Positions 45,716-53,987 of a stretch of DNA of 64,000 nucleotides are shown here, piece after piece. Below the pieces are notes generated by a model. The model did not search any database. It worked only from the letters and a program-made list of their open reading frames with translations, and was not told the DNA's origin. A program made the translations under genes and the position numbers. Numbering within the stretch: position 1 is the first letter of the stretch; the number at the start of each line of letters is the position of its first letter. Source of the DNA: Alphaproteobacteria bacterium (lineage in GTDB: Bacteria; Pseudomonadota; Alphaproteobacteria; TMED109); contig JAJDWH010000001.1 in assembly GCA_022825705.1 (NCBI GenBank), positions 121,418 to 185,417 on the forward strand, written 5' to 3'.

Positions 45716-45987
45716 CCGTGCTGCGCATTGCCGAATCCGTGCTCGAATCCCGGCGGCCGGCTTGGGCGCACGACTCCCCTTGCACTAACATCTGCAACGA
45801 CCCACGCGAGCGGAGCGGACCGACGATTGGCGCATCGGACGGCCATTCCGGTACGCAATGCGCCGGAAGCTGACCATCAGCGGTCCGGCGTTTGCCTGAA
45901 TGTGCGACGACACGCGCCAAGGGAACGTGCGTCGTACGGGTTCGACGGAAGCCAGGCTAAGGCTGGGCAAACTTGGCGGAGCAGGAC

Positions 45988-48264
45988 ATGTCGCGACACG
46001 CCGAAGGAGATCGGGGAACTGGCCGGAGAACCAGGGTCACTACCAGTCACTGGGGTGCGATCGAAGTAACGACCGAGAACAACCGCGTAATCGCCGCGGG
46101 CCCCTTTTCGGAAGACCCGAATCCGCCGTCCATTTCCGACATTCTTCCCGCTGCCATCCATCACCGCACGCGGGTCGCTCGCCCGTCGGTCCGCAAGGGA
46201 TGGCTGGAAGGCGGCCCGGACCGAGCCCGTGCGCGTCGGGGGAAAAACACGTTCGTCGAGCTTCCATGGGACGAGGCGCTGGATATCGCCGCCGCGGAAC
46301 TTCAGCGGGTGCGGGATGAGCACGGCAACGGCGCGATCTTCGGCGGGTCCTACGGCTGGGCAAGTGCCGGCCGGTTCCACCATGCCCTGAGCCAGGTCCA
46401 CCGCTTCCTGAGCTCGATCGGCGGCTACGTCGCCTCGGTCGCGAGCTACAGCACGGCAGGCGCGCAGGCGATCGTCCCGCACGTGTTTGGCATGCCGTTC
46501 CTCAAGTTGCTGTGGGGCCATCAGAATTCGTGGCCGATGATCGAAGCGCACACCGAGACCCTCGTGATGTTTGGCGGCATCAACCCGAAGAACTCGCAGG
46601 TCAGCATGGGCGGGGTCACGCGGCATCAGGCCCTGGGGTGGCTGGAACGCTATCGGGCGAAGGGCGTTCACCTCGTCAACGTCGGCCCGCAACGCACGGA
46701 CACGATCGCGGGTTCCGAGTGGCTGCCGGTCGTTCCCGGCACTGATACCGCGCTGATGATGGGAATCGCCCACGTCCTGGAGACCGAGGGGCTCGTCGAC
46801 CGGGCATTTCTCAGCCGGTGCACGGTCGGCTACGACCGGTTCCGCCCGTACCTTCTCGGCGACGCGGACGGCCAGCCCAAGTCCCCGGAATGGGCGGCCG
46901 AGATCTGCGGTATCGAATCCGAAACCATCCACACCCTCGCTCGCAGAATGGCGGGAACCCGCACGTTGATCACCGTCGCATGGGCGCTGCAGCGGGGACA
47001 GCACGGCGAGCAGCCTTACTGGATGGCGGCGGTCCTGGCGGCGATGCTGGGACAGATCGGCCTGCCCGGCGGTGGCATCGGCTACGGCTACGGCGCCATC
47101 GGCGGTGTCGGAGTTCCGCTCAAGCGCCTGTCCGGTCTCAGGCTGCCCCAGGGTGACAATCCCGTCGACGATGCGATCCCCGTGGCCCGGATCGCCGACA
47201 TGCTGCTCAATCCGGGCGGTCAATATGACTTCAACGGGCAGAGCAGGACCTACCCGGATATCCGGCTGATCTACTGGTGCGGCGGCAACCCCTTCCATCA
47301 CCACCAGGACCTCCACCGGCTGAACCAGGCCTGGGAGCGGCCCGACACGATCATCGTCCACGAACCCTGGTGGACCGCCACAGCTAAGCGGGCTGACATC
47401 GTCTTTCCGGCCACGACGCCGTTCGAACGCGAAGATATCGGGCGCTCGCCGAACGATGCCTACCTGTTTCACATGGACCGGCTGATCGAACCGGTGGGCG
47501 AAGCCCGTGACGACTACGAGATCTTCGTGGAGCTGGCGCATCGCCTGGGCCATGGCGAGTCGTTCTCGGAGGGCCGGACCGCCGCCGACTGGCAACGCCA
47601 TCTCTACGACCGCTTCCGCCAGGACGCCGCCCGCCACGGGGTCGAAACGCCGGGCCTCGACGAGCTGCGCCAGCGGAACTGGGTCGAGCTTCCCATCGAG
47701 GGCGCCGAGTTCGCGCCGGTTCCCCTAGCCGACTTCCGTGAGAACCCGGCGGGCAATCCGCTCGACACGCCGTCCGGCCGAATCGAGATCTTCTCGGAGA
47801 CGATCGCAGATTTCGGATACGACGAGTGCCCTGGCCACCCCGTCTGGAATGCTCCCGACGAATGGCTGGGCGCAGCGTCCGCCGCAACCCACCCGCTCCA
47901 TCTCGTATCGCCGCAACCGGGTGACAAGCTGCACAGCCAGATGGAGAGCGCCCTCGCCGACATCGAGGACGCGCGCCCGATGCCGGTCATCATGAATCCC
48001 GAGGACGCCCGGGCTCGTGCGATCAGCGATGGCGACATGGTGATCGTCTTCAATGACCGGGGCCGGTGCCGCGCCCGAGCCAGGCTCTCGGACGACATTC
48101 GGGAACGCGTGGTCGCCATATCCACAGGCGCTTGGTTCGATCCCGACGACGATGACACCGATCGTCAGGGCAACCCGAACGTGCTCACGCGTGATATCGG
48201 CACGTCACGCATCGGCCAAGGTTGCACCGCGCACACGACCCTGGTCGACGTAGCCAGAGCTTGA
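45988..48264 (+). CDS. Molybdopterin-dependent oxidoreductase, BisC/TorA type
   Basis: This 758-residue protein belongs to the DMSO-reductase family. It starts TTSHWGAIEVTTENNRV as cytoplasmic biotin/methionine sulfoxide reductases do, without a Tat signal or an iron-sulfur cysteine motif, and has the Mo-ligand Ser in VASYSTAGAQ. A C-terminal guanine-dinucleotide-binding domain (MNPEDARARAISDGD onwards) is present. It probably reduces an S- or N-oxide. The ATG at 45988 has GGAG 6 bases upstream. Its stop codon TGA overlaps by two bases the 8-bp direct repeat that borders the TnpB element, so the element was inserted exactly at the end of this gene without disrupting it. Confidence 0.88.
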   Translation: MSRHAEGDRGTGRRTRVTTSHWGAIEVTTENNRVIAAGPFSEDPNPPSISDILPAAIHHRTRVARPSVRKGWLEGGPDRARARRGKNTFVELPWDEALDIAAAELQRVRDEHGNGAIFGGSYGWASAGRFHHALSQVHRFLSSIGGYVASVASYSTAGAQAIVPHVFGMPFLKLLWGHQNSWPMIEAHTETLVMFGGINPKNSQVSMGGVTRHQALGWLERYRAKGVHLVNVGPQRTDTIAGSEWLPVVPGTDTALMMGIAHVLETEGLVDRAFLSRCTVGYDRFRPYLLGDADGQPKSPEWAAEICGIESETIHTLARRMAGTRTLITVAWALQRGQHGEQPYWMAAVLAAMLGQIGLPGGGIGYGYGAIGGVGVPLKRLSGLRLPQGDNPVDDAIPVARIADMLLNPGGQYDFNGQSRTYPDIRLIYWCGGNPFHHHQDLHRLNQAWERPDTIIVHEPWWTATAKRADIVFPATTPFEREDIGRSPNDAYLFHMDRLIEPVGEARDDYEIFVELAHRLGHGESFSEGRTAADWQRHLYDRFRQDAARHGVETPGLDELRQRNWVELPIEGAEFAPVPLADFRENPAGNPLDTPSGRIEIFSETIADFGYDECPGHPVWNAPDEWLGAASAATHPLHLVSPQPGDKLHSQMESALADIEDARPMPVIMNPEDARARAISDGDMVIVFNDRGRCRARARLSDDIRERVVAISTGAWFDPDDDDTDRQGNPNVLTRDIGTSRIGQGCTAHTTLVDVARA

Positions 48265-48270
48265 AACATT
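48263..48270. repeat. 8-bp direct repeat (left target duplication)
   Basis: GAAACATT lies directly outside the left inverted repeat. The identical 8 bases lie directly outside the right inverted repeat, as expected for a target-site duplication made on insertion. Confidence 0.88.
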
Positions 48271-48294
48271 GGGACTTATATCGATTACTTGACA
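48271..48294 (+). repeat. Left terminal inverted repeat of the TnpB element
   Basis: It begins ggga and continues with the core CTTATATCGATTACTTGACA. The single difference from the right copy is base 4 (a against g). It is AT-rich within a GC-rich genome. The inner end TTGACA equals a consensus -35 box reading inward. Confidence 0.9.
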
Positions 48295-48296
48295 AC

Positions 48297-49565
48297 TTAC
48301 GCTGCCAGCCTTCGATCCGTTTCACGGGTCGCCGGAGTCGCTGGATGCGAACGCCCCTCGCCGTGCAGCTGCGCCAGTCCCCGACGCCGGATGTTGCGGG
48401 CCGCGTTCAGGTCCGCATGATCCGCGTGGCCGCAGGCCACGCACTCAAAACTCGCCTGGCTGCGGCGTGAGGCGGCGTCTGCATGGCCGCACGCGGCGCA
48501 GGTCCGGCTGGTATGGGCCGGGTCCACCGCGATCAGCCGTGGCGCCTTGTAGGCCAGCATCGCGCGGAGACCGCTCCAGCCTGTCGCCAGGATCTCGCGG
48601 TTCAGGCCGGCCTTCTGCCGGACGTTCTGGCCAGGCGCCGCCAACGTGCCCCTCGCCGATGCCGTCATCGCGCGCGTCCGCAACGCCTCGACCGCCACCG
48701 TGCCCCCGGCCAGCGACCGGCTCACGTGGTGCTGCCAGTCGCGGCGCCGCTGCGCGATCCGCCGCTGCGTGCGCGCCAGCCGCCGCCGCGTGCGCTCGCG
48801 CCGTCTCGAGCCGCGGCGCTGCCGAGCAAGGCGGCGCTGATACCGGCGGACCCTCGCCTCGAGCCGCCGGCTATCGGGCGCGTGCACGATGCGGGCGCGG
48901 CGGCCGTCGCTGACCGCCACCTGGCCGACGTTCATGTCGACGCCGGTCACGGTTCCGTCGTCGGGACGGGCAGTCGCCGCGACCGCGTAGCACACGACGG
49001 CCATCCACTTGCCGTTGACGCGCCTGAGGACGGCCTGCACGGGCTCGGCGTCCGGGTACGGGTTGCCGCCCCGGCGGCGCAGCGCGAGCCAGCCGATCTT
49101 CGGAAACCACAGCTTGCCGTCCCGGATGCGCACATCTTGCGGGATCGTCACGCTGTCGCGGCCGCGGCGTTTGAACCGCGGTCGCCCGGCCTCGCCCCGG
49201 AAGAACCGCCGCCAGGCGTCGGCCTGGTACTTGAGCGTGTACCGCACGGGAGCGTACGGCATGGCCTGCAGCCAGGGCGTCACCCGCCGCAGCTGCGTGA
49301 ACGCCTTCCCCAGCGTGAAGAACGTCGGCGCCGGCGGCTTCGCGCCGCACATGCGCGCCATGTCGTAGAGCTGCGCCTGCTGGTCGAGCATCTCGTTCCA
49401 GACGAACCGGCAGGCGCCGGCGACGGCGGCCAGCCGCTGGGCGGTGGCCGGCCGGTCGAACAGCACCCGGTAGACGATCTGCCGATGTTCCACGCCTTCG
49501 GGCGCATCGGGCGCCCGTTCACCGGCGCTCTGGTCGGGCAGGCTGGACTGTGACGGATGTTTCAC
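48297..49565 (-). CDS. tnpB: TnpB-family RNA-guided endonuclease
   Basis: From the GTG at 49565 the protein has 422 residues. The RuvC catalytic triad is complete: Asp210 in TGVDMNVG, Glu293 in VAVEALRTRAM and Asp385 in HADLNAARNI. The zinc ribbon has Cys356, Cys359, Cys375 and Cys378. An N-terminal wedge-like part (YRVLFDRPATAQRLAAVAGACRFVWNEML) and a long Arg-rich bridge (residues about 235-280) are present. The start is uncertain (GTG 49565, GTG 49493 or a TTG inside the right repeat). The stop codon lies 2 bases from the left inverted repeat, so any guide-RNA scaffold must overlap the 3' coding end and the repeat. Confidence 0.93.
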   Translation of the reverse strand: MKHPSQSSLPDQSAGERAPDAPEGVEHRQIVYRVLFDRPATAQRLAAVAGACRFVWNEMLDQQAQLYDMARMCGAKPPAPTFFTLGKAFTQLRRVTPWLQAMPYAPVRYTLKYQADAWRRFFRGEAGRPRFKRRGRDSVTIPQDVRIRDGKLWFPKIGWLALRRRGGNPYPDAEPVQAVLRRVNGKWMAVVCYAVAATARPDDGTVTGVDMNVGQVAVSDGRRARIVHAPDSRRLEARVRRYQRRLARQRRGSRRRERTRRRLARTQRRIAQRRRDWQHHVSRSLAGGTVAVEALRTRAMTASARGTLAAPGQNVRQKAGLNREILATGWSGLRAMLAYKAPRLIAVDPAHTSRTCAACGHADAASRRSQASFECVACGHADHADLNAARNIRRRGLAQLHGEGRSHPATPATRETDRRLAA

Positions 49566-49619
49566 GCATGTTCTTTTAGCACAAGAACACCAACGCAACA
49601 ATTCGGGACGTACCCAATC

Positions 49620-49643
49620 TGTCAAGTAATCGATATAAGCCCC
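49620..49643 (-). repeat. Right terminal inverted repeat of the TnpB element
   Basis: Read on the minus strand it begins gggg and then matches the left repeat for the core CTTATATCGATTACTTGACA. TTGACA at its inner edge points toward tnpB, 55 bases before the GTG start, and could be a -35 box. The -10 region (ATTGTT at 17 bases spacing) is poor. Confidence 0.9.
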
Positions 49644-49651
49644 GAAACATT
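49644..49651. repeat. 8-bp direct repeat (right target duplication)
   Basis: GAAACATT is identical to the left copy at 48263-48270. Confidence 0.88.
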
Positions 49652-49776
49652 CGCATCGAACGGTGCCAGGGCACCGCGGCCGCCGTGTGCGCCCTACGTG
49701 GGGCAGTCAGGCCACGTGCGCGCAATAGCTCGGAGCGGCCGAGCAGAGCGGACTCCGGTCAGCAGCCGGTGCGGGG

Positions 49777-51069
49777 TCACCCGCCGCCGGCTGCGGCTTC
49801 AGCGGGCCGAGTAGCCGGGCGGTCCAGGGTCGAGTCTGGGACGGGTGTCAGGTAGTCCAGCACGTTCCGCTGAAACAACTCCAGTGGTGCCTCGGCGCCG
49901 GCGCCGGCGGCGAGGCGTCCGCACCGGTACGCCGGTGAGTGCAATGAGCGCTGCAGTTTTTCGCAAATCCAGATGTCTTCCCAGTGGAAGTCCCCGATCT
50001 CGAGCGGATGCTGCTTGAGGCACGAGAGTCGAAACAAGCCGCTGACAGGGTCGTAACCGGGCATGTCCTCGACGTTCTCCCCGCTGAGCCACCTCGTCCA
50101 CGCCCCGCCCTTTCGCCCCCACACGCGCGTGTGCAATCGGGTGAGGTCGGCCGTCACAGCGTCCAGTCTCGACACGATCAGTTCGGTCGGCGTGGCCGTC
50201 ACGATCGTGTTGGGAAACAGTACGAACACACCACCGTATTCGCCTGTTTCAGCGCCATCTATGGGAAGCTGACCGCTATCGCGCCCGGCCCGCGCGACCG
50301 CTTCGGGCAGGCATGTCCTTCGACCGGTTTCCGTCGAGTACCACACCACATGGCGGCCGTGCACCTCCCAGACATTGCGGTCGGCACGCGGACCCCCGAG
50401 CGTCTCGCTGTGCAGGTACGCCAGGTGGTACCCGTCGATGGCGTTTTCCAGGAACACCTTCCAGTTACAGTGAATCTCGTAGGTCAACTCGAGCCCGGCG
50501 CTCATGCACTCGAACCGGTGCGGCCAGAGAACTGCTTCCAGGTCGGCCCGCCAGGCCACAAAATCCGCACGGGGAGCCGGGTTCACGAAGATCAGCCCCC
50601 CAAGCTCGCCGATCGCCGCCGGGAGCAGGGAGTACGCATCGGTATCCAGGTCGGCGAAACATCGCGCCCGCATCGGCACGGCGCGCAACGACCCATCAAG
50701 ACCGTAAGTCCAGCGGTGGTACGGGCACGAGATGCGCGCCCGTTCCAACCGTCCGGAGCCTTCGACGAGTTCCGTCCCCCGATGTCGACACAGGTTATGA
50801 AAGGCGCGGAGCGTTCCGCTCTCGTCACGAAGGACCATCAGGGGATAGTCGCCCGCCGATACCGTCACGTAGTCGCCGGATAGCGCGAGATCCTGTGCCA
50901 CACCCGCGTAGGTCCAGCAGTACCCAAACAAGTCGCGACGTTCACGCTCAAACCACGCCCGACTCACGTAGGCGCGGCGCGGCAACTGCTGCGCGGGTTG
51001 GTCCGGCATCGTGTGGCCGGTCCGGCCTCGCCCGCCCGCTGCGTTCTTCATCGCATGTTCCGTGCCCAT
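49777..51069 (-). CDS. Rieske non-heme iron ring-hydroxylating oxygenase, alpha subunit
   Basis: This 430-residue protein has the Rieske 2Fe-2S motif (NLCRHRG ... ISCPYHRWTYG, CxH-CxxH near residues 93-120) and the mononuclear iron site in FLENAIDGYHLAYLH. It would use reductant from an electron-transfer partner to oxygenate an aromatic or quaternary-amine substrate; none is identified. The start is ambiguous: ATG at 51069, 51051 or 51009. The small membrane protein and TetR genes lie just upstream on the same strand, so these three probably form an operon controlled by the regulator. Confidence 0.88.
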   Translation of the reverse strand: MGTEHAMKNAAGGRGRTGHTMPDQPAQQLPRRAYVSRAWFERERRDLFGYCWTYAGVAQDLALSGDYVTVSAGDYPLMVLRDESGTLRAFHNLCRHRGTELVEGSGRLERARISCPYHRWTYGLDGSLRAVPMRARCFADLDTDAYSLLPAAIGELGGLIFVNPAPRADFVAWRADLEAVLWPHRFECMSAGLELTYEIHCNWKVFLENAIDGYHLAYLHSETLGGPRADRNVWEVHGRHVVWYSTETGRRTCLPEAVARAGRDSGQLPIDGAETGEYGGVFVLFPNTIVTATPTELIVSRLDAVTADLTRLHTRVWGRKGGAWTRWLSGENVEDMPGYDPVSGLFRLSCLKQHPLEIGDFHWEDIWICEKLQRSLHSPAYRCGRLAAGAGAEAPLELFQRNVLDYLTPVPDSTLDRPATRPAEAAAGGG

Positions 51070-51105
51070 CGCTTCGTGAACGCTGCTCCGTCGCCCGACC
51101 CGCGC

Positions 51106-51390
51106 TCAGGCCAGCCGCCAGGCCAGGTCTGCGTAGAGCGTCCAGAGGCCAAACCAAGTCCACATCCCGTTGATGCACCAGTACAGGATGGGGTTGCGTC
51201 CCTTCGCAATGCGCTCGATCAGGAACGCCTCCCTCTGCCGGAGACCAACGACCACCCAGTAGAGGAAGAGCAGCCCCCACGGCCAATACCAGTCCAGGAG
51301 CGTTGCGGTCAGCAGCGCCACAAGCACGATGACGGTGAGCGGCTTGAAGCCAGACTGGGCGGCTCGCCGGCGCACTTCGGAGAAGGCCAT
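51106..51390 (-). CDS. Small two-helix membrane protein
   Basis: This 94-residue protein has two hydrophobic helices (VIVLVALLTATLLDWYWPWGLLFLYWVVVG near 19-50, possibly two spans, and NPILYWCINGMWTWFGLW near 65-85). The ATG at 51390 is 6 bases after GAGGGG. I do not recognise the family. It sits between the TetR and Rieske genes and overlaps the TetR stop by one base. Confidence 0.7.
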   Translation of the reverse strand: MAFSEVRRRAAQSGFKPLTVIVLVALLTATLLDWYWPWGLLFLYWVVVGLRQREAFLIERIAKGRNPILYWCINGMWTWFGLWTLYADLAWRLA

Positions 51391-52010
51391 CATCCGCCCC
51401 TCGACAGGCCGGACAGGAATGTGCGGCAGGCGAGCGCGGCCGCGTGCCGCGGGGCAACCGAGCCGTCGCGTACCGCCGTCCAGGCCGCGTAGATCAGGGA
51501 ATCGACGATCAGCACTGCCCAGTCGATCGGCACGTCCGGCGCCAACGTGCCGTCCCGCCTCATCCAGTGCATCATTTCTTCGACTTCGCGGAGCTGGCGC
51601 GCGTAGGCCTCTCCCGCCTCGCCGTCGACGGCAGCAGGCGCCATCACCATGAGAAAGTGGTAACGGTCGCCAAGGGGAACCATCGCTTCGAAGACGGCGA
51701 GGAGGAACTCGCTGCTGGTCGTGTTTTCCCAACGGATCTTGCGCACGGCTGCATCGGTTTCCTCGATTGCCTGCCGGCTGATCGCGTCGATCAGGTCGTT
51801 TCGGCCCGGAAAATGCCGATAGAGGGTGGCGCGGCCGACCCCTGCTGCCTCGGCAATCGTCGCCAGGGACGCGTCCGGGTTTCCCGCCAGCACCCCAATG
51901 GCTGCATCGATAATGGCTGCGCGGCTTGGCCGTCGCCTTGGCGGTGACAGGGTCTGCAGATTTCTTGGTTGCACAGGAGACACTTTCGACGTGATGCCGT
52001 AATGATACAT
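51390..52010 (-). CDS. TetR/AcrR-family transcriptional regulator
   Basis: This 206-residue repressor has an N-terminal helix-turn-helix (AAIIDAAIGVLAGNPDASLA, TIAEAAGVGRATLYRHFPGR, residues about 31-75) and a helical ligand-binding C-terminus. It is the first gene before the small membrane protein and the Rieske oxygenase and likely controls them. The ATG at 52010 is four bases from a palindromic site. A GTG at 51983 would shorten it to the helix-turn-helix border. Confidence 0.88.
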   Translation of the reverse strand: MYHYGITSKVSPVQPRNLQTLSPPRRRPSRAAIIDAAIGVLAGNPDASLATIAEAAGVGRATLYRHFPGRNDLIDAISRQAIEETDAAVRKIRWENTTSSEFLLAVFEAMVPLGDRYHFLMVMAPAAVDGEAGEAYARQLREVEEMMHWMRRDGTLAPDVPIDWAVLIVDSLIYAAWTAVRDGSVAPRHAAALACRTFLSGLSRGG

Positions 52011-52013
52011 AAC

Positions 52014-52029
52014 TGTCTCATATGAGGCA
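52014..52029. promoter_or_regulatory. Candidate TetR operator, CTCATATGAG palindrome
   Basis: TGTCTCATATGAGGCA contains a perfect 10-base palindrome with outer TG..CA symmetry broken at one pair. It lies just upstream of the TetR gene start, where a self-repressing operator is expected. Confidence 0.55.
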
Positions 52030-52496
52030 ATAATGTCTTTTGAACCGAAAAACTGCGAGTACCCGCGACGCCCGCTGGTCGTGTTGGTCGATTGCGTTGA
52101 CCGGAAGTGCAGCTTCGGGGCTTCGAGAAGTACGGCTGCGTTGGCGCGCCCCACACCCTCGCCGACCGACAGGCGTAGCCGAACCAAGACACCAACCCTC
52201 AGGTGGACGCTCCCCGGCACGCCGCCCCCGCCCCAGCAGCAGGGGGTGCCGGTTGCGCCGGCTGGGAACGAAGCGTCGCACCGATCGGCGGGTACTCGGT
52301 GCATGCCCGGTTCGGGCGGGCGTCCGCCGCGCCATCCCCTGCTGGAGTCCGTCCAGTCCGCCGCACCGCGAATCACTGGAACCATCGCCGCTTGCGCGGG
52401 ATCAATTCAGGACGAGCAACCCTGAAGCAGGTCCGCCGTGACGCTGCGATTGGCCGACCGTGAACGTCGAGCAAGCCGGCCGGGCTGTCTGACGCC
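52030..52496. other. Intergenic region without a supported gene
   Basis: This stretch of about 470 bases lies between the TetR gene start and the 3' end of the cystathionine beta-synthase gene, both on the minus strand. The TetR reading frame stays open upstream to 52385, but with low-complexity content and no good start. No RNA gene or repeat was identified. Confidence 0.4.
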
Positions 52497-53879
52497 TCAG
52501 CTCCGGGCGGCGAGGAACTCCACCATGTCGATCTTCGAGATCACTCCGACGACGTCGCTGCCTTCGACCACCATGGCCACGTTCTCTTCGTCGAAGACGT
52601 CCTGCACCTTTGCCAGCGAGTCATCGAGCCCCACCATCCCGTGCATCGGCTTCGCGGCCCGGAGGACATCGCCCTCGGGCGTGCACTCGCCCCGCACCAT
52701 GCTCTGGAGCAGGTCCACCTCGTGGATGATCATCAAGGGATCACGCGCGTCGCTTGCGTGGATCGGCATTTGCGAGATGCCAAGGTCTGCCATGCGCTTG
52801 GCGACGTCGGCGATGGTCTCGCTGCCGCGCGCGAACTCAACCTGCCCGGGCTTGAACTCGAGCAGCTCCCGCACCGTGCCCAGACGCTGCTCGGGGCCGA
52901 GATAGCCCATATCGCGCATCCACTCGTCGTCGAAGCACTTGCTGAGGTAGCGATCACCCGAATCGGGAATGATCACGACGACGATCTTGCCGGGGCCCAG
53001 GCGGCGGGCGACATCAAGGGCGCCGTGCACCGCGGTTCCGGCGGAGCCGCCCGCAAAGATGCCCTCGCGACGGGCCAGCTCGCGCGCGGCGACGAACGAG
53101 TCCTTGTCCGATACCTCGATCACCTCGTCGATGACCGAGAAGTCCAGGGTCCCGACCATGAAGTCATGGCCGATCCCCTCGACCCGGTAGATCCCGGGCT
53201 CGCGAATGTCGCGCTCATTGAACGCGTCGTAGTACATGCTGCCGATCGGATCGGGGCACGAGACGAACAGCGAGCGACCCGCCTCGGCGGCCTTCTCCCG
53301 CAGGTACTTCGCCGCACCCGAGATGGTGCCCCCAGTGCCGATCCCGCCCACAAAGGCGTCGATCTGGCCGTCGGTCTGCTCCCAAATCTCGGGACCGGTG
53401 GTCAGGTAGTGGGCCTCGGGGTTGTCCATGTTGTAGTACTGGTCGGTGTAGAAGCCGCCCGGTGTTTCCGATGCGACGCGCTTGGCGACCTCCACGTAGC
53501 TTTCTGGGTGATCGTGCGGCAGGTCGGTACGGGTGATGATGACCTCGGTGCCGTACGCCTTGAGCATGTCGACCTTCTCCTTGCTCATCTTGTCCGGCAT
53601 CGTGCAGATGCACCGGTACCCGCGCACCGCTGCCGCCATCGCGAGCCCGAGGCCGGTGTTGCCCGAAGTGCTCTCCACCAGCGTCGATCCCGGCCCGAGC
53701 AGGTCTGCCTCCTCTGCCCGGCGAATCATGTTCCAGGCCATTCGGTCCTTGACCGATCCCGCGGGGTTGTATTGCTCAAGCTTGGCCAGCACCGTCGCCA
53801 TGCGCGAATCGACCATGCGATTCAGCTTGACCAGCGGTGTGTTGCCGATGAGATCGAGAATGGTCTCGGCGTACTGCAT
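52497..53879 (-). CDS. cbs: Cystathionine beta-synthase
   Basis: This 460-residue PLP enzyme joins serine (or activated serine) and homocysteine. The catalytic domain shows the PLP Lys in NPAGSVKDR, STSGNTG and GGIGTGGTISG, and TMPDKMSKEKVDML, which is CBS-like rather than CysK-like. Two C-terminal CBS modules (residues about 345-455, EFARGSETIADVAKRM and MVGLDDSLAKVQDVF) may sense adenosyl ligands. The ATG at 53879 begins the conserved QYAETILDLIGNTPL. It is divergently transcribed from the FAD oxidoreductase gene. Confidence 0.9.
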   Translation of the reverse strand: MQYAETILDLIGNTPLVKLNRMVDSRMATVLAKLEQYNPAGSVKDRMAWNMIRRAEEADLLGPGSTLVESTSGNTGLGLAMAAAVRGYRCICTMPDKMSKEKVDMLKAYGTEVIITRTDLPHDHPESYVEVAKRVASETPGGFYTDQYYNMDNPEAHYLTTGPEIWEQTDGQIDAFVGGIGTGGTISGAAKYLREKAAEAGRSLFVSCPDPIGSMYYDAFNERDIREPGIYRVEGIGHDFMVGTLDFSVIDEVIEVSDKDSFVAARELARREGIFAGGSAGTAVHGALDVARRLGPGKIVVVIIPDSGDRYLSKCFDDEWMRDMGYLGPEQRLGTVRELLEFKPGQVEFARGSETIADVAKRMADLGISQMPIHASDARDPLMIIHEVDLLQSMVRGECTPEGDVLRAAKPMHGMVGLDDSLAKVQDVFDEENVAMVVEGSDVVGVISKIDMVEFLAARS

Positions 53880-53987
53880 GCCTGGAACTCTCCCCCGGCG
53901 CCCGTCCCGGACAATTGCGGCGCCCAAATCTTACCGGATGCGGCTCCGACGTGACCGGCAGCCCATGGCGGTTGCCGGGTCCCCGGC

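Larger units (their letters stand above)
48271..49643. mobile_element. 1373-bp TnpB-carrying element with terminal inverted repeats
   Basis: The element is bounded by 24-bp inverted repeats that match at 23 positions and is flanked by perfect 8-bp direct repeats. Its only protein gene is a TnpB. There is no Y1 (HUH) or serine transposase and no DDE transposase, so it cannot move alone. Inverted repeats plus an 8-bp duplication are marks of DDE transposition, not of IS200/IS605 or IS607 elements where TnpB normally lives. The simplest view is a TnpB gene captured by a non-autonomous DDE-type element and mobilised in trans. Confidence 0.82.

Noticed and set aside
45877-47637. 586-codon open frame on the minus strand opposite the molybdoenzyme gene
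   Set aside because: It is the antisense of a well-supported gene. High GC content produces long antisense frames, and the translation has no recognisable domain.
48483-49553. 356-codon plus-strand frame inside the TnpB element, considered as a hidden transposase
   Set aside because: It is antisense to tnpB, Arg/Pro-rich and lacks HUH, serine-recombinase or DDE motifs.
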